Shown here: in pieces, positions 5,805 through 6,204 of the stretch | Numbering within the stretch: the first letter of the stretch is position 1 | Layout of the letters: the number at the start of each line of letters is the position of its first letter | Source: an uncultured Dorea sp. | GTDB lineage: Bacteria; Bacillota_A; Clostridia; Lachnospirales; Lachnospiraceae | DNA length: 6,204 nucleotides | Assembly: GCA_948468495.1 (NCBI GenBank) | Contig: CAOKJI010000128.1 | Span: forward strand, 1-6,204 | Direction of reading: 5' to 3' | The notes under the pieces: generated by a model | The model's input: the letters and a program-made list of their open reading frames with translations, nothing else | Database searches by the model: none | Told to the model about the DNA's origin: nothing | Position numbers and translations under genes: made by a program

Positions 5805-6204
5805 ATGAAAGCTTTAGTGAAATATGCGAAGGGACCCGGCAATCTGGAAATCCGGGATATCCATGAGCCGGAAGTTTCGGGAGATTTGGTGAAAATTCAG
5901 GTGGTCTATGCCGGTATCTGCGGTTCTGATTTACATACCTGGGCCGGCAATTATGCCGGAAATAAACCGCCGGTTACGCTGGGACATGAGTTTTCCGGAA
6001 TTGTGGCAGAGACCGGACCGGATGTAAAACATATCAAAATTGGGGATTTGGTTACCAGTGAGACTACATTTGAAACCTGCAAAACCTGTCCGTACTGTAG
6101 AAGTGAAGAATATAATCTGTGTTCGGAAAGGCAGGGATTAGGAACACAGGCAGACGGCGGATTTGCAGAGTATGTGATTAACCATGAGGCGAGAGTACAT
6201 GTGC
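5805..6204 (+). CDS. Zinc-dependent alcohol/polyol dehydrogenase (MDR family), 3' truncated by window
   Basis: The first 133 codons of a medium-chain dehydrogenase are present; such proteins are usually about 340-350 residues and oxidise an alcohol with NAD(P). The GroES-like catalytic domain is clear: catalytic-zinc ligands C39 (GICGSDLH) and H61/E62 (GHEFSG), and the four structural-zinc cysteines C92, C95, C98 and C106. GTQADGGFAEYV (113-124) is typical of the sorbitol/threonine/galactitol-phosphate dehydrogenase branch. The NAD-binding Rossmann domain lies past the edge. AAAGGAGG at 5792-5799, five bases before ATG, is a strong ribosome binding site. It follows the PRD regulator by 29 bases with no terminator between, so the two are probably co-transcribed. 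Linkage to a PTS regulator suggests a polyol or polyol-phosphate substrate, but the exact one cannot be told. Confidence 0.88.
   Translation, partial: MKALVKYAKGPGNLEIRDIHEPEVSGDLVKIQVVYAGICGSDLHTWAGNYAGNKPPVTLGHEFSGIVAETGPDVKHIKIGDLVTSETTFETCKTCPYCRSEEYNLCSERQGLGTQADGGFAEYVINHEARVHV

Overview
The window reads as chromosomal DNA of a gut-type Firmicute, most likely a Lachnospiraceae (Clostridia) member. The basis is moderate-to-low GC, strong AGGAGG-type ribosome binding sites, Gram-positive sigma-factor signals, an Rpn/transposase-like gene of the kind common in this family, and a PRD/PTS regulator in front of a zinc alcohol dehydrogenase. The species cannot be named from sequence alone. No RNA gene, CRISPR array or complete insertion sequence was seen.

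Layout, all genes on the + strand. (1) 14-1069: a self-contained unit with a partial promoter, an Rpn-type PD-(D/E)XK nuclease gene (48-989) and a rho-independent terminator (about 1025-1069). (2) 1071-1286: directly after the terminator is what looks like the 3' remnant of a decayed gene, with no start codon and one in-frame TAA. A possible promoter lies inside it. (3) 1314-2144: a complete PHP-family histidinol-phosphatase of the HisJ type, standing alone without other his genes. (4) 2169-3639: a two-gene transcription unit comprising a candidate sigma-D (motility-type) promoter, a 259-residue coiled-coil protein of unknown function, a divergent peptide deformylase homologue three bases downstream, and a strong terminator. 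(5) 3690 to the end: a sigma-A-like promoter, a 678-residue PRD-containing regulator with EIIB-like and EIIA domains, and 29 bases later the start of a zinc-dependent polyol-type dehydrogenase cut off by the window edge.

How the genes work together. Units 1-3 look independent. In unit 4 the shared promoter and three-base spacing imply co-expression of the coiled-coil protein and the deformylase homologue, and the sigma-D-like signal points to the motility regulon. This pairing is the least explained and most interesting part of the window. Unit 5 looks like the beginning of a PTS-linked sugar or polyol utilisation locus, in which the regulator senses PTS phosphorylation and the dehydrogenase probably acts in the same catabolic pathway; the transporter and remaining enzymes would lie beyond the window.
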